Notes under the pieces: model-generated | Told to the model about the DNA's origin: nothing | Seen by the model: the letters and a program-made list of their open reading frames with translations, nothing else | Databases searched by the model: none | Made by a program: the position numbers and the translations under genes | Part shown: positions 49,545 to 51,677 of the stretch, piece by piece | How the letters are laid out: each line of letters opens with the position of its first letter | Position numbering within the stretch: position 1 is the stretch's first letter | Assembly: GCA_964434735.1 (NCBI GenBank) | Contig: CAYSWK010000006.1 | Span: 1 to 51,677 of the forward strand | DNA length: 51,677 bases | Origin: CAYSWK01 sp964434735 | GTDB lineage: Archaea; Micrarchaeota; Micrarchaeia; Anstonellales; Bilamarchaeaceae | Direction of reading: 5' to 3'

Positions 49545-49670
49545 CGGACTGGTAACTTCCGAGGAAGTTAACGGGCTAGTGTCCGACAAGCTTGTTGCCT
49601 TGGGCAACAAGGGGCCTATTGTTCGTAGCGTCGAACAACTAGGAGGACACTGGATCAGCGAGACGATCCA
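49545..49670 (-). repeat. Double-hairpin repeat, unit C, with two inserted hairpins
   Basis: Read on the minus strand: GATCC (49656-49652), then hairpin 1 arms AGTGTCC (49651-49645) and GGACACT (49584-49578). Between the arms sit two extra stem-loops: TTGTTCG (49638-49632) with CGAACAA (49625-49619), and a 9-bp stem CTTGTTGCC (49611-49603) with GGCAACAAG (49599-49591). After TAGCCCGT comes hairpin 2: TAACTTCC (49570-49563) with GGAAGTTA (49560-49553). The order of parts equals units A and B. A leading stem TGGATC/GATCCA (49670-49665 with 49656-49651) joins it to unit B. Confidence 0.72.
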
Positions 49671-49746
49671 CGGATCGGGAAGTTCAGGGAACTTCACGAG
49701 CTGGTGCCCAAGCGGCACCGGATCAGGACTACGGTCATCGGATCCG
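49671..49746 (-). repeat. Double-hairpin repeat, unit B
   Basis: Read on the minus strand it begins with CGGATC inside the last codons of the methyltransferase gene, then leader CGTAGTC (49733-49727) and CTGATCC. Hairpin 1 is GGTGCC (49719-49714) with GGCACC (49708-49703). Hairpin 2 is GAAGTTC (49695-49689) with GAACTTC (49685-49679). Leader and hairpins are homologous in position to unit A near 27542, with matched base changes in both arms. Confidence 0.72.
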
Positions 49747-50715
49747 TATATGCCAGTAGTCGTCTATTTCCTCAGTTGTCTTGAAAAAATCCTTGGGATA
49801 TCCTTCTTTTGCAAGCTTCTTTGCGTTCTTTTTGATTTCTTCTTCGCTAAAGTAGTAAAATTGGTCAAGTTCAACGCAATAGAGGCGAATTCCAAGTGCA
49901 CGCTCTGCATATTCTTTTTGCCTTTGGATTGTTGCCTTATGCGTTTCTATAACGGGTATGAAATTGATATCCACTGTTAGTTGGGAATTGAAATCACGCA
50001 CTACGGCATTGTTCCAGATGTCGCTTGGGTATTTTGTAATATCTTCAATTGTTCCAAACCCATAATCGTACCCGTCAATCCATCCGTCATCAGCAAGCTT
50101 TTTTTTGCATTCGTCAAAGTGAAGGTAAGTTGTATAATTCCAGGGAATTTCATATCCTTTGGGCATGGTTTGCATGAACCGTACGGCCGTCTTGTCCGTA
50201 TCAAACGGCACATATTTCTTTTGCAGTTTTGCATCCATGTGTACTTCGCTGATCCCTTCATCAGTTCGTACGAGTATTCGTGCAGGCAAATCATCATACA
50301 TTTCGTTTGAACGGACGTAGTGCGCTTTTTTGATGAATGAAAGGGGTTTTGCAGCATCGCATTCGACAAAGTGCACATCAAAACCTTTCAATGTTTTTTC
50401 TGCATCTTTAAGGAGTTTTGCCGAAAGGTCGCATTGGGTGTACACTAGACGAGCCAAGAGCTTTGTTTCAAGCGTCTTGAGTTTTGCAAGGAAATGTTTT
50501 CCAAACAGCGCGTTTCCAATTCCAAACTCGTACACAAAAAGCTCTTCATCAGGATGTTTCTTTGCATATGCAACAAATTCAACCGCATTGGCGTGTGCCA
50601 CGCGCATTTCTGAGCCAAACGTTTTGAAATCGGAATAAAGCTTGTTGCCGCGTTTTTTGTAGTATACTTCGTTTCGGTGCGCTTGCAACTCGTCAAAAGG
50701 AAGGAACTGATCCAT
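49735..50715 (-). CDS. SAM-dependent methyltransferase, possibly MidA/NDUFAF7-like
   Basis: A 326-residue protein with a SAM-binding core. Motif I is FVYEFGIGNALFGKHFL (about 59-75), and motif IV-like RSNEMYDDLPARIL resembles the SNELfDaLP signature of the MidA/NDUFAF7 family. A WIDGYDYGFG loop occurs in the second half. The C-terminal part (about 250-326) is an alpha/beta extension ending WHIRIR. In eukaryotes NDUFAF7 methylates an arginine of a respiratory complex I subunit; the archaeal target is unknown, and the family assignment is moderate. Its stop codon lies inside the first stem of repeat unit B. Confidence 0.68.
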   Translation of the reverse strand: MDQFLPFDELQAHRNEVYYKKRGNKLYSDFKTFGSEMRVAHANAVEFVAYAKKHPDEELFVYEFGIGNALFGKHFLAKLKTLETKLLARLVYTQCDLSAKLLKDAEKTLKGFDVHFVECDAAKPLSFIKKAHYVRSNEMYDDLPARILVRTDEGISEVHMDAKLQKKYVPFDTDKTAVRFMQTMPKGYEIPWNYTTYLHFDECKKKLADDGWIDGYDYGFGTIEDITKYPSDIWNNAVVRDFNSQLTVDINFIPVIETHKATIQRQKEYAERALGIRLYCVELDQFYYFSEEEIKKNAKKLAKEGYPKDFFKTTEEIDDYWHIRIR

Positions 50716-50752
50716 ACCAATGATTTATTAATCTTGAATTTTTAATCCTTCC

Positions 50753-51319
50753 ATGCCACCGAAATTCGTCATTGATACTTCCCTTTTTGTTAATCCGCAG
50801 GCGCATAAAAGTTTTGGGGCGACACCTTCTGCTTCCGTTGCAGCATTCATTGAAATGATCGATTCGCTTGAAGTTGGATTTTTCATGCCCGCTTCAACAT
50901 TCAAGGAACTTTCACATTTTATCGGTGATTCTTCGCATGATTTGGAGCCGTACGTAAAGCGCCGCTCACCAAACTTGTATTCAATTTATCTTCCGGCAGG
51001 AGTTATGTACGATTTTATTGATGATATCCGCGAGCGTATCAATAAGGGGCTTAAATTGGCAGAGGAATTTTCAAACGACAACAGAGAGGACACCTCAAAA
51101 ATAGGAAAACTTCGTGAAAAGTATCGTGGTGCCATGCGAACAGGGCTTGTTGATTCAAAGGAGGATTTTGAGCTCATCATGCTTGCAAAGGAGCTTGACG
51201 CAACGCTTGTTTCCGCAGATGAGGGCATTCTTTCGTTTGCAGATAAAATAGGGATAGAATGGATCAATGCGCAGAAGTTCTATACGGTTCTTAAGAAATT
51301 GGGGAAAAAGAAGAAATAA
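50753..51319 (+). CDS. PIN-domain protein, RNA ligase partner family (UPF0278)
   Basis: A 188-residue PIN-domain protein matching the archaeal MJ1136 family, named RNA ligase partner for its frequent pairing with an ATP-dependent RNA ligase. The opening KFVIDTSLFVNPQA gives the first acid (Asp8). Further acids are in FKELSHF, DSKEDFELIMLAKELDATLVSAD (as key positions ED and SAD) and the last strand. No ligase gene lies next to it in this window, though the partial gene downstream is cut. It may act in RNA repair or processing. It is divergent from the methyltransferase with a 37-base gap. Confidence 0.83.
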   Translation: MPPKFVIDTSLFVNPQAHKSFGATPSASVAAFIEMIDSLEVGFFMPASTFKELSHFIGDSSHDLEPYVKRRSPNLYSIYLPAGVMYDFIDDIRERINKGLKLAEEFSNDNREDTSKIGKLREKYRGAMRTGLVDSKEDFELIMLAKELDATLVSADEGILSFADKIGIEWINAQKFYTVLKKLGKKKK

Positions 51320-51385
51320 AACTTATTTTCGTGTGCCGCCAAGGTAGCCGCCCGTTACATCTACTACAAAAATTTCAATCGGTTC

Positions 51386-51677
51386 TTAATCTTCTTGTTT
51401 TTTCCCCGAAAGCGCATCATGGATTGTTTTTGCAGTCTTTTTGTAGTGCTTTCTGAATATGATTTTTGTAATGCCTTCTTTTGAAGTACGTTTGATGATT
51501 TCAAGGCGCACTTCTTTGCTCATATGCTTTTGTATCCAATTCCAGATTTCTTCGTTTTTAATGCTTATTGAGAACTCCTCAAATGCACCGCTTGTTGTTT
51601 CGCGCACCATTCGTTGTGCAAACGCATTTCCAATTAGTTTTGCGTATTCTTTTTTTGAAATATCGTTTTCATTTGCA
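51386..51677 (-). CDS. Partial gene, C-terminal part of an unrecognised protein
   Basis: The frame is open from 51610 upstream to the window edge, so at least 96 C-terminal residues are present and the N-terminus is missing. The part before Met 51610 reads KKEYAKLIGNAFAQR and is coding-like, showing that ATG 51610 is not the start. Charged helices with W-N-W and KHMSKEVR-like segments continue to a Lys/Glu-rich tail. A basic KIIFRKHYKKTAKTIHDAL stretch suggests nucleic-acid binding, but I do not recognise the family. It is convergent with the PIN gene with 66 bases between. Confidence 0.55.
   Translation of the reverse strand, partial: ANENDISKKEYAKLIGNAFAQRMVRETTSGAFEEFSISIKNEEIWNWIQKHMSKEVRLEIIKRTSKEGITKIIFRKHYKKTAKTIHDALSGKKQED

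Noticed and set aside
49467..49718. 83-codon minus-strand open frame over the repeat array
   Set aside because: It runs through the stem-loops of the double-hairpin units, has Ser/Pro-rich low-complexity composition, and no ribosome binding site; the open frame is a by-product of the palindromes.
49545..49746. Integron attC array, RNase P RNA or SRP RNA
   Set aside because: The attC core sites and integrase are missing; the universal RNase P P4 bases and the SRP helix 8 motif could not be found, and a homologous unit occurs after the tRNA gene.
1..51677. CRISPR array, insertion sequence or prophage
   Set aside because: No regularly spaced direct repeats with unique spacers, no transposase or integrase, and no phage structural genes were seen. 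The only repeat family is the double-hairpin element.

Overview
The window is chromosomal DNA from an archaeon. The evidence is RadA, MCM, TFE, class I lysyl-tRNA synthetase, Dim1/KsgA, Trm5, Dph6, an archaeal MJ1136-type PIN protein, ribosomal protein eS26, a presenilin-type protease, an intron-containing tRNA-Asn, TATA-box promoters with many apparently leaderless genes, and GGTG-type ribosome binding sites. Short intergenic gaps, a moderately AT-rich sequence and many small unrecognised membrane and secreted proteins suggest a DPANN-type genome, possibly Diapherotrites- or Micrarchaeota-like. That lineage call is inference; no rRNA is present to settle it.

Layout. 1-2.5 kb: two small orphan genes, radA and a VapBC toxin-antitoxin pair with a palindromic operator. 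2.5-9.9 kb: a GT4 glycosyltransferase, TFE with a long basic N-terminal tail, a ferredoxin-glmM pair, Dim1, a TPR protein, a HAD phosphatase, a membrane-anchored metallophosphoesterase and Dph6. 9.9-15 kb: a four-Kazal-domain lipoprotein, a pentameric ligand-gated channel homologue, and a three-gene signalling operon (multi-PAS histidine kinase, receiver, RecA/KaiC-like protein). 15-24 kb: unknown genes, a cysteine desulfurase with a DsbA-like protein, the gatCAB operon and an orphan cluster. 24-31 kb: lysS-sua5-zinc ribbon, a RibL-like enzyme, UppS, tRNA-Asn, trm5, and mcm-presenilin-DUF4389. 32-41 kb: a CPA2 antiporter, a Cys-rich small protein under a DtxR-box-like operator, an XPD-type helicase, an SbcD-like phosphoesterase, eS26, DUF1805, an alpha/beta hydrolase and leuS. 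41-49.5 kb: a tightly packed run of six paralogous polytopic membrane proteins ending in a lipoprotein. 49.5-51.7 kb: a structured repeat array, a methyltransferase, a PIN protein and a partial gene.

Two things stand out. First, the six tandem membrane paralogues share two sequence motifs and a conserved C-terminus and look like subunits of one undescribed membrane complex; resemblance to VirB6/TrbL/CedA-type channel proteins is only a hypothesis. Second, a double-hairpin repeat occurs in three units at two distant sites (after tRNA-Asn and after the methyltransferase gene), with compensatory changes in both stems, pointing to a mobile or RNA-level element. The information-processing genes fit together in part: gatCAB with tRNA-Asn suggests tRNA-dependent amidation, and Trm5, Sua5 and Dim1 are RNA-modification genes.
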